Notes: a model not told the origin generated them from the letters alone. DNA of 64,000 nt from an uncultured Bacteroidota bacterium (GCA_902786595.1 CADADB010000004.1:1-64000); one strand, 5' to 3'; numbered from the stretch's first letter, positions 54,636 to 63,820 are shown. Numbers and translations are program-made.

Positions 54636-55398
54636 CAAACAAAGCTCGCCCGTCCTTCTTTCCGACAACCTTTTCTCCTCTTGCGGTCATCGCCTTCAGT
54701 TCTGCAATCAGAAAATCACGGATTGTCATGGTGGCGTATTCAATTTTCTCATAATGAATGCCTTCCAAAAGGTGATCACCGCCATCGGCTATGAAATTCA
54801 CCGTTACAAGCTTATACATCTGCCCGTCAATAATAGGTTTTCCTTGCACTAAAATCTCTACGGGTTTATTCTTCTTGTAGGTAATGGTAACACCGGAATA
54901 TGGGGCCATCAACTTGTCGTCAAATCGTCCCAATGCCTTTTTCAACTCACTTCCTTTCAAGACAATGAAGGTCAGATAATTTTCAAACGGAGAGATGCGG
55001 TACATATCCCCCACTGTCACATCACCCGCAGGCATGGAAGTGCGTATCCCCCCGAAGTTGAGCATGGCGACATCAATATTGTCGAAAGTGGTATCATTGA
55101 TATAATTGTGCGACTCGTTGAGCATAACATCCGTCAAAAAGTTGGATAACGGACTTTCAGGCCCATACGATTCTAGCTCCTCATCCGTATGGGCGATCAC
55201 CATTTGCATCTGTTTCTCCATCATGTGGCGTTTTTTCTCCACATATCGGGCCAACTTCTTATCAACCTTGGCATCATACGTGGAATCCAGGCAAATCATC
55301 TGGTATTGATAGTGATACCTCGGTGCTGAAACATTTTGAGCATAACCAAAAATGGTCATGCTCAAAAAGATGCAAAACAACAATGATTTAAGGTTCAT
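54631..55398 (-). CDS. Stand-alone 5'-nucleotidase C-terminal domain protein
   Basis: 255 aa; the start at 55398 (MNLKSLLFCIFLSMTIFGYAQ) gives a signal peptide, whereas an upstream in-frame start would overlap floA. The domain shows the substrate-binding half of UshA-type 5'-nucleotidases: SPLSNFLTDVMLNES, VAMLNFGGIRTSMPAGDVT, ISPFENYLTFIVLKG, VTVNFIADGGDH. The metallophosphatase half that would cut the phosphate is missing from this protein and is not elsewhere in the window. It starts 4 nt after the floA stop, so it is the last gene of an nfeD-floA operon. Confidence 0.85.
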   Translation of the reverse strand: MNLKSLLFCIFLSMTIFGYAQNVSAPRYHYQYQMICLDSTYDAKVDKKLARYVEKKRHMMEKQMQMVIAHTDEELESYGPESPLSNFLTDVMLNESHNYINDTTFDNIDVAMLNFGGIRTSMPAGDVTVGDMYRISPFENYLTFIVLKGSELKKALGRFDDKLMAPYSGVTITYKKNKPVEILVQGKPIIDGQMYKLVTVNFIADGGDHLLEGIHYEKIEYATMTIRDFLIAELKAMTARGEKVVGKKDGRALFD

Positions 55399-55402
55399 TG
55401 GT

Positions 55403-56383
55403 CTATTTTTTAGAAACATTTTGGCCACCCTGCCCCATTTTGCTAATACCGTCGCGCATGGAGGTGTCGGCCTTGATGTTTTCCAACTTGTAGTAGTCCA
55501 TCACACCGAGATTGCCACTGCGGAAGGCGTCGGCGAGAGCTCTCGGCACTTCGGCCTCTGCGAGGATGACCTGAGCACGAGCTTCTTGGGCCTTGGCTTT
55601 CATCTCCTGTTCCTGCGCCACAGCCATGGCACGACGCTCCTCGGCCTTGGCCTGCGCGATGTTCTTGTCGGCGTTGGCTTGGTCCATCTGCAGCATAGCA
55701 CCAATGTTCTTACCCACATCCACATCCGCGATGTCGATGGAAAGGATTTCAAACGCCGTACCAGAGTCCAAACCTTTGGTCAACACAAGTTTGGAGATGG
55801 AATCCGGGTTTTCGAGCACCGACTTGTGCGTGTCTGCGGAACCGATGGCGGAGACGATACCCTCACCCACACGGGCGATGATGGTCTCCTCGCCAGCGCC
55901 GCCCACCAACTGGCGGATATTCGTGCGCACCGTCACTCTCGCTTTGGCAATCAGCTGGATACCATCCTTGGCGACAGCCGCCACAGGAGGCGTGTTAATG
56001 ACCTTCGGGTTCACGGAAGTCTGAATGGCCTCCAAGACGTTACGGCCAGCCAGGTCGATAGCCGTGGCCGCTTTGAAATCGAGGGTGATGTTCGCCTTGT
56101 CGGCGGAAATCAGCGCATTGACAACCGGCTTCACGTGACCGCCAGCCAAATAGTGGGCTTCCAGTTGGTCACGACTGATGTTGATGCCCGCTTTCGAGGC
56201 CGTAATCATCGAATTGACAATCATATCCGGCGGAACGCGACGCCAACGCATCAGGATAAGTTGCACTAAAGAGACGTGGACACCGTTCAATATGGCGATG
56301 AACCACAGACGCAAAGGCACCATCCAAAAGAACAGGATGACCAGCGCCAATACAATCACTATTGTGATAACAGTTTGAGTCAT
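55403..56383 (-). CDS. floA: Flotillin-like protein FloA
   Basis: A 326-aa SPFH-type scaffold protein of membrane microdomains. A membrane hairpin at the N-terminus ([20 protein letters not shown], 4-23) is followed by [31 protein letters not shown], the SPFH core ([17 protein letters not shown]) and a long EA-rich coiled coil ([20 protein letters not shown]). It starts 6 nt after nfeD, the typical floA-nfeD pairing. Confidence 0.95.
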   Translation of the reverse strand: MTQTVITIVIVLALVILFFWMVPLRLWFIAILNGVHVSLVQLILMRWRRVPPDMIVNSMITASKAGINISRDQLEAHYLAGGHVKPVVNALISADKANITLDFKAATAIDLAGRNVLEAIQTSVNPKVINTPPVAAVAKDGIQLIAKARVTVRTNIRQLVGGAGEETIIARVGEGIVSAIGSADTHKSVLENPDSISKLVLTKGLDSGTAFEILSIDIADVDVGKNIGAMLQMDQANADKNIAQAKAEERRAMAVAQEQEMKAKAQEARAQVILAEAEVPRALADAFRSGNLGVMDYYKLENIKADTSMRDGISKMGQGGQNVSKK

Positions 56384-56389
56384 AATGTA

Positions 56390-56860
56390 TTAATTTTGAT
56401 GAGAAATTTCTACAATGATTTTGCTTCCTTCAATTTTGTGAATTACAATAGGCGAGTTTTCGTCAATGAAACCCTGCAGGGAGACCACCTCGGCTTCCGT
56501 ATCACCAAAAAGACCTGTACCTGTCGGGGCAAGACGCGAAACAGCCACACCTTCCATCCCTTCCACCAACTTGTTGGTATCGACTTCATTCATCTTACTG
56601 TCGATCTGTGTATTAAGCTGCAACTTGCGCCACGTCTTCGTCCGCATCATCAGCCAGAAAAAACCGATCGTGAGGATGGCAGTGAGTACAAGCGTAAGGA
56701 ATCCCACCGTTGTGCCGAACTGCACGAACGCAGTGACCACTCCGGCAATCATGCACAACACCCCGATGATAGCCACCACCCCGCCTGGAATCACGAGGAA
56801 GTCGAGGATCATCAGGACGATGCCGAGGAGGATAAGGAGAATGAGACTGATGTAACCCAT
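56390..56860 (-). CDS. nfeD: NfeD-family membrane protein
   Basis: A 156-aa protein with three or four transmembrane segments (ISLILLILLGIVLMILDFLV and VVAIIGVLCMIAGVVTAFV regions) and a C-terminal OB-fold (VEGMEGVAVSRLAPTG, VVSLQGFIDENSPIVI). This is the short NfeD1b-type that partners flotillins. The start codon is 3 nt from a GCGATTT heptamer array. Confidence 0.93.
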   Translation of the reverse strand: MGYISLILLILLGIVLMILDFLVIPGGVVAIIGVLCMIAGVVTAFVQFGTTVGFLTLVLTAILTIGFFWLMMRTKTWRKLQLNTQIDSKMNEVDTNKLVEGMEGVAVSRLAPTGTGLFGDTEAEVVSLQGFIDENSPIVIHKIEGSKIIVEISHQN

Positions 56861-56863
56861 TTT

Positions 56864-56904
56864 ACGATTTGCGATTTACGATTTGCGATTTGCGATTTGC
56901 GATT
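56864..56904. repeat. Heptamer array GCGATTT, nearly 6 units
   Basis: Units ACGATTT, GCGATTT, ACGATTT, GCGATTT, GCGATTT and GCGATT, 3 nt upstream of the nfeD start. The family recurs at 21369 (opposite strand) and 22122. Confidence 0.9.
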
Positions 56905-56905
56905 G

Positions 56906-56930
56906 TAGGGGGCGTATCGCATACGCCCTA
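56906..56930. repeat. Short palindromic element, GGGCGTAT arms
   Basis: GGGCGTAT (56910-56917) and ATACGCCC (56921-56928) flank CGC; TAGG and TA extend the element outward. It abuts the stop codon of tyrS (56931-56933) and adjoins the heptamer array. Similar in form to 14530 and 21337. Confidence 0.75.
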
Positions 56931-58217
56931 TTACACGAATTTTACAATATAATAATTCTTCTTGCCTTTCTGAACGAGGACATATTTACCGTTGAGGAGG
57001 TCGTCTTTGGTGACGGTTTTGTCTTCCTTCACCTTGGTCTTGTTAATGGCAACACCATTGTCTTTGAGCATACGACGGGCTTCTCCGTTGGAGTTGAAGA
57101 CTTGGGTGTGCTTGGCGAGGAAATCGACCACGCCGCAAGTTTCATCCAAAACGGTCATCGGCACCTCGAATTGCGGAACACCCTCAAACACAGAGAGGAA
57201 CATCTCTTCGGAAAGGGCGGCGAGGTTCTCGGCGGTACCTTTACCGAAGAGAATTTCGGAAGCGTTGACGGCTGCATCATAGTCTTCCTGCGAGTGAACG
57301 CGCACAGTCAAATCTTTCGCTAACGCCTTTTGGAGGATGCGCAAGTGCGGCTCGGCATCGTGTTGACGTTCCATCTCTTCAATTTCCTCTTTCGTGAAGT
57401 GGGTGAAGATACGGATGTAGCGTTTGCTGTCGTCATCGGAGCAGTTGAGCCAGAACTGATAGAAGGCATACGGGGAGGTACGGGCGGGATCAAGCCAGAC
57501 GTTGCCCTTTTCTGTTTTACCGAACTTGCCGCCATCGGCCTTGGTAATGAGCGGGCAGGTAAGGGCGTAGGCCTCACCATTAAGCATACGACGGATGAGC
57601 TCCGTGCCGGTGGTGATGTTACCCCATTGGTCGGAGCCGCCCATCTGCACCTTGCAGTTCTGCGTTTGGTAAAGATGCAAGAAATCGTAACCTTGAACAA
57701 GCTGATAAGAGAATTCAGTGAACGACATGCCGTCGCCTTCACCGTTGAAGCGCTTCTTCACGGAATCTTTCGCCATCATATAGTTGACAGTCAAATGCTT
57801 GCCAATATCACGGATAAACTCCAGGAAGGAGAACTTACTCATCCAGTCGTAGTTATTGACCAACAAAGCGGCATTGGGTTCCTTGCTGTCGAAGTCGAGA
57901 AACTTGCTCAACTGCTTTTTAATGCACTCTTGGTTATGGCGTAACGTTGCTTCATCCAGCAAGTTACGTTCTTGACTCTTGCCAGAGGGGTCACCAATCA
58001 TACCGGTGGCGCCGCCGAGCAGAGCGATGGGGCGGTGACCGCAACGCTGCAGGTGCGACAACATCATGATGCCCACCAAGTGACCGATATGTAATGAATC
58101 CGCCGTCGGGTCGATGCCCAGATAGACGGAACAAACTTCCTTGTTAAACAACTCTTCGGTTCCGGGCATGATGTCATGCAACATGCCACGCCATCTTAAT
58201 TCTTCTACAAAATTCAT
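56931..58217 (-). CDS. tyrS: Tyrosine--tRNA ligase
   Basis: A 428-aa class I synthetase. The N-terminus [19 protein letters not shown] is what I expect for this family in Bacteroidota and fixes the start. Motifs are the HIGH box as [44 protein letters not shown] and the KMSKS equivalent KFGKT; the C-terminal S4-like domain has [19 protein letters not shown] 37-bp heptamer array lies 6 nt upstream of the start, identical to the one in front of the metallopeptidase gene. Confidence 0.97.
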   Translation of the reverse strand: MNFVEELRWRGMLHDIMPGTEELFNKEVCSVYLGIDPTADSLHIGHLVGIMMLSHLQRCGHRPIALLGGATGMIGDPSGKSQERNLLDEATLRHNQECIKKQLSKFLDFDSKEPNAALLVNNYDWMSKFSFLEFIRDIGKHLTVNYMMAKDSVKKRFNGEGDGMSFTEFSYQLVQGYDFLHLYQTQNCKVQMGGSDQWGNITTGTELIRRMLNGEAYALTCPLITKADGGKFGKTEKGNVWLDPARTSPYAFYQFWLNCSDDDSKRYIRIFTHFTKEEIEEMERQHDAEPHLRILQKALAKDLTVRVHSQEDYDAAVNASEILFGKGTAENLAALSEEMFLSVFEGVPQFEVPMTVLDETCGVVDFLAKHTQVFNSNGEARRMLKDNGVAINKTKVKEDKTVTKDDLLNGKYVLVQKGKKNYYIVKFV

Positions 58218-58223
58218 CTTTGT

Positions 58224-58260
58224 AATGGTTATGGGTTATGGGTTATAGGTTATTGATGCT
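58224..58260. repeat. 37-bp GGTTATG heptamer array, identical to 19619-19655
   Basis: Four 7-bp units plus GATGCT, 6 nt upstream of the tyrS start codon, same orientation relative to the gene as the first copy. Confidence 0.9.
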
Positions 58261-58274
58261 TTCTTTGAACGTTT

Positions 58275-58667
58275 TCACGGCAGCACCATCGTCACTTTCC
58301 ACACGTCATTCTCCTTCAGGAGCTCCCACTCTGCCTGCTGATTGTCACCATCAACTTTGAATTTGCTGGCGCATACAGCAGTGGAATCGGTCTGAGAGAC
58401 GACCTTCGTCTCCACGAATTCAATCTTTCTGGCACGCATGGCCTCCAGCTGCTCAGGTCTGTCTTTCATACCCTCTTGGAGTTGTTTGATTACCACCTGC
58501 GACTTTTTGGTCGTGACTTGGTACATGTGGGTAAAATCAGCCGTGTAAAAAGCTTTCAAAAATGCCTCAGTGGTCGCCTCTGGGGTGTTTTTGTTCTTTC
58601 CATTTTGGCAAGCACCCATCAGCAGACAAGCGCACACCAAAAAAAGGATCCAAAATCTTTTCTTCAT
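58275..58667 (-). CDS. DUF4878-type lipoprotein (130 aa)
   Basis: The signal peptide ends in the lipobox LLMGAC with Cys at about residue 20, so it is a lipoprotein. The mature domain (TPEATTEAFLKAFYTADFTHMY, EGMKDRP, AEWELLKENDVWKVTM; quoted in short parts) has the NTF2-like pattern of DUF4878, with a final 'NDVWKV' strand. Function is unknown. It has its own promoter box and precedes tyrS by 57 bp. Confidence 0.8.
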   Translation of the reverse strand: MKKRFWILFLVCACLLMGACQNGKNKNTPEATTEAFLKAFYTADFTHMYQVTTKKSQVVIKQLQEGMKDRPEQLEAMRARKIEFVETKVVSQTDSTAVCASKFKVDGDNQQAEWELLKENDVWKVTMVLP

Positions 58668-58690
58668 ATTTCTTTCTCAAATAAAACCTG

Positions 58691-58698
58691 CAAAAATA
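58691..58698 (-). promoter_or_regulatory. -7 box for the DUF4878 lipoprotein gene
   Basis: The minus strand reads TATTTTTG followed by CA, 23 nt before the ATG at 58667. Confidence 0.55.
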
Positions 58699-58708
58699 CA
58701 ATTTTTTT

Positions 58709-58743
58709 GTGATTAGTGAACAGTGAATAGTGATCAGTGAACT
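58709..58743. repeat. Heptamer array GTGAATA, 5 units
   Basis: Units GTGATTA, GTGAACA, GTGAATA, GTGATCA and GTGAACT, between the lipoprotein promoter and the ettA 3' end. Same family as 19657-19684. Confidence 0.85.
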
Positions 58744-58799
58744 GATATTATACGTACTATTCACCTTATCATCTCTTCATCTTATCACTCTTCATCGCT

Positions 58800-60479
58800 T
58801 CAAATCACCGTAATCTTCTTATAGCGAATCCGTTTCGGGGCGACATTACCGAGTCGCATTTTCTTATTCTCTTCGTATTCCGTGTAGCTTCCTTCAAAGA
58901 AATAGACTTGCGAGTCGCCTTCGAAAGCGAGGATGTGGGTACAGATACGGTCGAGGAACCATCGGTCGTGGGAAATGATGACCGCGCAGCCCGCAAAGTT
59001 CTCCAGCCCTTCCTCCAATGCTCGTAAAGTATTGACATCTATATCGTTAGTCGGCTCATCAAGGAGCAACACATTGGCTTCCGACTTGAGTGTGAGCGCG
59101 AGATGCAGACGGTTGCGCTCACCGCCGGAGAGCACCCCGGCCTTCTTGTTCTGGTCGGTGCCCCCGAAGTTAAACCGAGAAAGGTACGCACGCGAGTTGA
59201 TGAGCCGACCACCCATCATCATCTGCTCATTGCCTTCAGAAACCACTTCCCAGACGGTCTTTTCTGGATCGATCACGGTGTGTTGTTGGTCAATATACCC
59301 TACCCGAACGGTCTCCCCAACTTTGAAATCGCCGCTGTCTGGTTTTTCCAGCCCCATGATGAGGCGGAAAAGGGTGGTTTTTCCCGCACCGTTGGGTCCA
59401 ATGCCCCCTACGATGCCGTTTGGAGGCAGATTGAAATTCAAATCATCAAACAACAGCTTGTCACCGAAAGCTTTACGTACATGCTGCGCCTCTATTACAT
59501 TGTTGCCCAAACGTGGACCATTGGGGATAAAAATCTGCAATTGCTCTTCCTTTTCCTTCACGTCCTCGTTGAGCAGCTTGTCATAGGCACTCAAACGGGC
59601 TTTCGACTTGGCGTGACGGGCTTTCGGGGCCATGCGCACCCACTCCAACTCGCGCTCCAACGTCTTCATGCGCTTGCTCTCCTGCTTCTGCTCCATGGCG
59701 AGACGATTGGCTTTCTGTTCCAACCAAGAGCTGTAGTTGCCTTGCCACGGGATACCTTCGCCGCGGTCGAGTTCGAGAATCCAGCCGGCCACGTGGTCGA
59801 GGAAATAGCGATCGTGGGTGACGGCGATGACCGTGCCCTTATATTGCTGCAGATGAGCTTCCAACCACTCCACCGACTCAGCATCGAGGTGGTTGGTGGG
59901 CTCGTCGAGAAGGAGGATGTCGGGTTCGGTGAGGAGCAGACGGCAGAGGGCCACGCGGCGGCGCTCACCTCCGGAGAGGTTCTTGGCGGGCGTGTCGCCA
60001 TCGGGACAGCGCAGCGCATCCATAGCGCGCTCCAGCTTGGAGTCCAGTTCCCAGGCATCGTATTGCTCGATGAGGTCGGTGAGCTCGCCCTGCCGTTCGA
60101 TGAGCTTGTTCATCTCGTCGTCGCTCATCGGCTCCGAGAACTTCATGTTCACTTCCTCATATTCCTTTAATATATCCACAATGGGCTGAACGCCCTGCAT
60201 CACCACTTCCTTAACCGTCAGATTATCATCTATTTGCGGTTCCTGCGGAAGATAGCCAATGGAATAGCCCGGGGAGAAGACCACCTCGCCCTGATAGGAC
60301 TTGTCGAGACCAGCGATAATCTTCAGCAGCGAAGATTTGCCCGCGCCGTTAAGGCCGAGCACGCCAATCTTCGCTCCATAGAAGAAGGAGAGGTAAATAT
60401 TTTTAAGCACTTGTTTTTGCGGCGGATACGTCTTGCTGACGTTCACCATCGAGAAAATGATTTTTTTGTCGTCTGCCAT
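58800..60479 (-). CDS. ettA: Energy-dependent translational throttle protein EttA (ABC-F)
   Basis: 559 aa from the ATG at 60479 (MADDKKIIFSMVNVSKTYPP); an upstream in-frame start adds seven codons that overlap the promoter box. It is a soluble tandem-ABC ATPase that binds the ribosomal E site. Site 1 has GLNGAGKSSLLKII, LSGGERRRVALCRLL and DEPTNHLDAES; site 2 has GPNGAGKTTLFRLI, LSGGERNRLHLAL and DEPTNDIDVN. The linker between them carries the charged P-site tRNA-interaction region (ELEWVRMAPKARHAKSKARL). Length and the MAPKARHAKSKARL region are typical of EttA within ABC-F. Confidence 0.95.
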   Translation of the reverse strand: MADDKKIIFSMVNVSKTYPPQKQVLKNIYLSFFYGAKIGVLGLNGAGKSSLLKIIAGLDKSYQGEVVFSPGYSIGYLPQEPQIDDNLTVKEVVMQGVQPIVDILKEYEEVNMKFSEPMSDDEMNKLIERQGELTDLIEQYDAWELDSKLERAMDALRCPDGDTPAKNLSGGERRRVALCRLLLTEPDILLLDEPTNHLDAESVEWLEAHLQQYKGTVIAVTHDRYFLDHVAGWILELDRGEGIPWQGNYSSWLEQKANRLAMEQKQESKRMKTLERELEWVRMAPKARHAKSKARLSAYDKLLNEDVKEKEEQLQIFIPNGPRLGNNVIEAQHVRKAFGDKLLFDDLNFNLPPNGIVGGIGPNGAGKTTLFRLIMGLEKPDSGDFKVGETVRVGYIDQQHTVIDPEKTVWEVVSEGNEQMMMGGRLINSRAYLSRFNFGGTDQNKKAGVLSGGERNRLHLALTLKSEANVLLLDEPTNDIDVNTLRALEEGLENFAGCAVIISHDRWFLDRICTHILAFEGDSQVYFFEGSYTEYEENKKMRLGNVAPKRIRYKKITVI

Positions 60480-60497
60480 ACTGTTTGTTTTAAGCGG

Positions 60498-60505
60498 CAA
60501 AGATA
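60498..60505 (-). promoter_or_regulatory. -7 box for ettA
   Basis: The minus strand reads TATCTTTG followed by CC, 18 nt before the ATG at 60479. Confidence 0.6.
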
Positions 60506-60516
60506 CGATTATTTTT

Positions 60517-60607
60517 GGACTTAGGACTTGGGACTTTAGACTTGCATGAACTTAGACCAAAATATTCTCTCAAAAATCCAACGTCTGAAGTCCAAAGTCC
60601 AACGTCT
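60517..60607. repeat. Two opposed heptamer arrays, GGACTTA and AAGTCCA types
   Basis: 60517-60544: GGACTTA, GGACTTG, GGACTTT, AGACTTG. 60580-60607: AACGTCT, GAAGTCC, AAAGTCC, AACGTCT, which is the reverse-complement family. The 35-bp spacer between them holds GAACTTAGACC. They lie between the divergent ettA and secDF promoters and could pair into a stem. Confidence 0.82.
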
Positions 60608-60650
60608 TAAAAACAAATTTTCAACACCGTAAAACCATACGAAAATTTTG

Positions 60651-60658
60651 TATATTTG
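60651..60658 (+). promoter_or_regulatory. -7 box for secDF
   Basis: TATATTTG followed by CA, 68 nt before the ATG at 60727. Confidence 0.6.
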
Positions 60659-60726
60659 CAACCTTAAAAAAATTAGGTTGAGAAAGTTATAAATAATTAT
60701 AAATCAAAAAATTAATAGAAAGAAAG

Positions 60727-63700
60727 ATGAAAAACAAAGGACTGATTTTATTCTTTACTATCCTAATTGCGCTGGTTTGCATCTATTGTTTGTCCTTCTC
60801 CTTCGCTTCTTGGAGAGTGGAAAACAAGGCGGCGAAATTCGCCAATGATCCCACCGCCATCGCGGAAGTGAAGAAAGCGGCTAACGGTGACGTTATGCTT
60901 GAAAAGCATTTGGTTGATTCCTTGGTGGATGCCCGCACGCGCCAGTATCTGACCGGCATGAACGACTCAACCGTCTATCTCGGAAACACTTACAAGCAGT
61001 GTAAGTACAAAGAGTTGAACCTGGGTCTGGACCTGAAGGGCGGTATGAACGTAACGTTGGAGGTTTCGATTCCCGACGCTGTGAAGAGCTTAGCCACCAA
61101 CACCGGCGACCAACTGTTCAAAAACGCATTCGAGAAAGCACAGACGGAATATGCCAACACGGTGAACGGTGACTTCATTGATATTTTCGTGAAGAACTTC
61201 AACGCGGAGAAAAAGGCGCTGAATCTCGGCAATGCCAATCTGCGCACCTACTTCGGCGATCGCTCCGGCATCAAGAACGCCACCGACGACCAAATCATCT
61301 CCTTCATCAGAAAAGAGAGCAGCGAGATTGTCGATCGTACGTTCAAGATCCTGCGTACCCGTATCGACCGTTTCGGTGTGGCGCAGCCCAACCTGCAGAT
61401 GCTGCAAGGCGGCCGTATCCTCGTGGAACTTCCCGGCGTGAAGGAGCCCGAGCGTGTCACCGACCTGTTGAAGAGCACTGCCAAACTGGAGTTCTGGGAG
61501 GTCTATAACGACGTTGTGGGCGGCAAATCCATCCAACAACGCTTCGCCGAGGCCGATGCCAAACTGGCCCAGGAACTGCAAGCCAAAAAAGAGGCTGCCC
61601 CGAAGGATGCCGCTGACACTGCCTTAGACGCCGCACTTGCCGCCGACACCACCCTCGCAGCAGCCAACACCGACGTTGACGAAGACGAGGAGGAAGAAGA
61701 AGAGATTGGTGAAGGTGCCATCCTCAGTCATGCTGCCTCAGCCGGCGGCATCGCTATCGCCTACTTCAAGGAGGCCGACATGCCGCACATCGACCAGCTC
61801 CTTCCCGAGCTGAGCCGCATCCTCGGCGACCCCAACGTGGTGTTCTACTGGGGTTCCGCTGAACGCGAAATGGGCAACCTTTATCCCCTCTACCCTCTCA
61901 AACGCAAAAACGAGCGTTTCGGACCGCTGTTGAGCTCTGAAACCATCGGAGGCAACCGCGTGGTGCGCACCGCCCGTCAGGACGTTGACCAGAACAACCG
62001 CGTGGTCGTCACCATGTCTATGGAAGACCAAGCCGCTGACGAATGGCGCAAAATCACCCGTGAGGCCGCCAATAACAGCACCAAGATGACCAACATCGCC
62101 ATCGTGCTCGACCAGTTCGTCTATTCCGCACCTACCGTCCGCAGTGAAATTCCGAACGGCAACTCCGAAATCTCCGGTAACTTCACCATCGAAGAGGCCA
62201 AGGACCTTGCCACCGTGCTGAACTCCGGTAACCTGGAAGCTGGTGTCAACATCGTCCAATCCGAAATCGTCGGTCCTACACTGGGTAAGGAATCCATCCG
62301 TTCCGGTTTGCTCTCCTTCCTCGGTGCCTTCCTGTTAGTCATCATCTACATGTTCTTCTACTACAGCCGCGCCGGTCTGGTTGCTGACCTCGCCCTGTTG
62401 ATGAACGTCTTCTTCATCATCGGCATTCTCGCCTCCATGGGTGCTGTCCTGACGCTGCCTGGTATCGCCGGTATCGTCCTGACCTTGGGTATGGCTGTTG
62501 ACGCGAACGTGATTATATATGAACGCGTGCGCGAGGAAGTGCGCGCCGGCAAGGGTATGCGCGTGGCCATCGACGAAGGTTTCAAACATTCCTACTCCGC
62601 TATCATCGACGGTAACGTCACCACCTTGATCACCGCTATCGTGCTGTACATCTTCGGTTCCGGTCCTATTCAAGGTTTCGCCACCACGTTGATCATCGGT
62701 ATCTTGTCATCTTTGTTCACCGCCATCCTTGTGGCCCGCGTGATCATCGAGGCCCGTCTCAAGAGAGGCAAAGAGTTCTCTGTTGGTACTCCGCTTACCA
62801 TCAACGCTTTCACCAACACCCATTTCGACTTCCTCAAGACCAGAAAGTTCTTCTATATCCTTTCAGGTTCTTTGATCATCATCTCCCTCATCTCTTTCTT
62901 CACCCTCGGTCTGCAACCTGGCGTTGACTTCACCGGTGGCCGCAGCTACGTGGTGCGCTTCGACAAGGACGTTGTCACCAAGGATGTCCGTGAGGCGGTC
63001 ATCAAAGAATTCGGCGGTTCTCCCGAGGTCAAGACCTTCGGTAGCAACAACCAAGTCCGTATCGTGACCAACTACAAGATTGAGAGCAATGATGTGAAAG
63101 ACGACGCTCTTTGCGAAAAGAAACTCTACAACGCTTTGAAGGGCTTCTACGACAAGCAAGACCTCACCGAATACGACTTCACGCACCTGACCAACGATGT
63201 CCGTGGTATCCAGTCGTCATCGAAGATCCAGCCCACCGTCGCCCGCGAGCTGTTGCGCAACGCTTTCTGGGCAGTGCTGGCTTCCTTGGTGTTGATCTTC
63301 ATCTACATCGCCATCCGTTTCCGCAACTGGCAGTTCGGTATGGCCGGTGTCTTCGCCCTGTTCCACGACTCTTTCCTGACCATCGGTATGTTCTCCTTGT
63401 TCTACAAGGTGTTGCCGTTCACGATGGAAATCGACCAGAACTTCATCGCCGCTATCTTGACGGTGATCGGTTACTCCATCAACAACGTGGTGGTCATCTT
63501 CGACCGTGTGCGTGAGAACTTGGCTCTGTACCCGAAACGCAGCAACTACGCCAACTTCAACGCCGCTATCAACGGCACGTTGGGACGTAACGTGAACACC
63601 GCCGCCACCACCTTGGTCACCCTGTTGGTGATCTTCATCTTCGGCGGCGAGGTGATCCGCGGATTCGTGTTCGCCATGTTCGTCGGTATCGCGTTCGGTA

Positions 63701-63795
63701 CCTACTCCGGTATCTTCGTGTCCAACCCGTTGGCATACGACTTGCTCAAGCTGAACAAGAAAAAAGCCGGCCGCGAAGAAGAACCGAAAAAGTAA
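60727..63795 (+). CDS. secDF: Protein translocase subunit SecDF (fused)
   Basis: A 1022-aa inner-membrane protein that pulls exported chains through the Sec channel using the proton gradient. The SecD half (about 1-690) has GLDLKGGMNVTLEV, the P1 head with RTRIDRFGVAQPNLQ and GRILVELPGV, and membrane segments with LTLGMAVDANVIIYER. The SecF half (about 697-1010) has LQPGVDFTGGRSYVVRF and TVIGYSINNVVVIFDRVRE. The head carries an Ala/Asp-rich low-complexity insert (about 285-330) with an acidic run of nine D/E residues. It is a single gene with promoter and terminator. Confidence 0.97.
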   Translation: MKNKGLILFFTILIALVCIYCLSFSFASWRVENKAAKFANDPTAIAEVKKAANGDVMLEKHLVDSLVDARTRQYLTGMNDSTVYLGNTYKQCKYKELNLGLDLKGGMNVTLEVSIPDAVKSLATNTGDQLFKNAFEKAQTEYANTVNGDFIDIFVKNFNAEKKALNLGNANLRTYFGDRSGIKNATDDQIISFIRKESSEIVDRTFKILRTRIDRFGVAQPNLQMLQGGRILVELPGVKEPERVTDLLKSTAKLEFWEVYNDVVGGKSIQQRFAEADAKLAQELQAKKEAAPKDAADTALDAALAADTTLAAANTDVDEDEEEEEEIGEGAILSHAASAGGIAIAYFKEADMPHIDQLLPELSRILGDPNVVFYWGSAEREMGNLYPLYPLKRKNERFGPLLSSETIGGNRVVRTARQDVDQNNRVVVTMSMEDQAADEWRKITREAANNSTKMTNIAIVLDQFVYSAPTVRSEIPNGNSEISGNFTIEEAKDLATVLNSGNLEAGVNIVQSEIVGPTLGKESIRSGLLSFLGAFLLVIIYMFFYYSRAGLVADLALLMNVFFIIGILASMGAVLTLPGIAGIVLTLGMAVDANVIIYERVREEVRAGKGMRVAIDEGFKHSYSAIIDGNVTTLITAIVLYIFGSGPIQGFATTLIIGILSSLFTAILVARVIIEARLKRGKEFSVGTPLTINAFTNTHFDFLKTRKFFYILSGSLIIISLISFFTLGLQPGVDFTGGRSYVVRFDKDVVTKDVREAVIKEFGGSPEVKTFGSNNQVRIVTNYKIESNDVKDDALCEKKLYNALKGFYDKQDLTEYDFTHLTNDVRGIQSSSKIQPTVARELLRNAFWAVLASLVLIFIYIAIRFRNWQFGMAGVFALFHDSFLTIGMFSLFYKVLPFTMEIDQNFIAAILTVIGYSINNVVVIFDRVRENLALYPKRSNYANFNAAINGTLGRNVNTAATTLVTLLVIFIFGGEVIRGFVFAMFVGIAFGTYSGIFVSNPLAYDLLKLNKKKAGREEEPKK

Positions 63796-63820
63796 GTTCA
63801 TTTTAATTTAGATACTTTGA

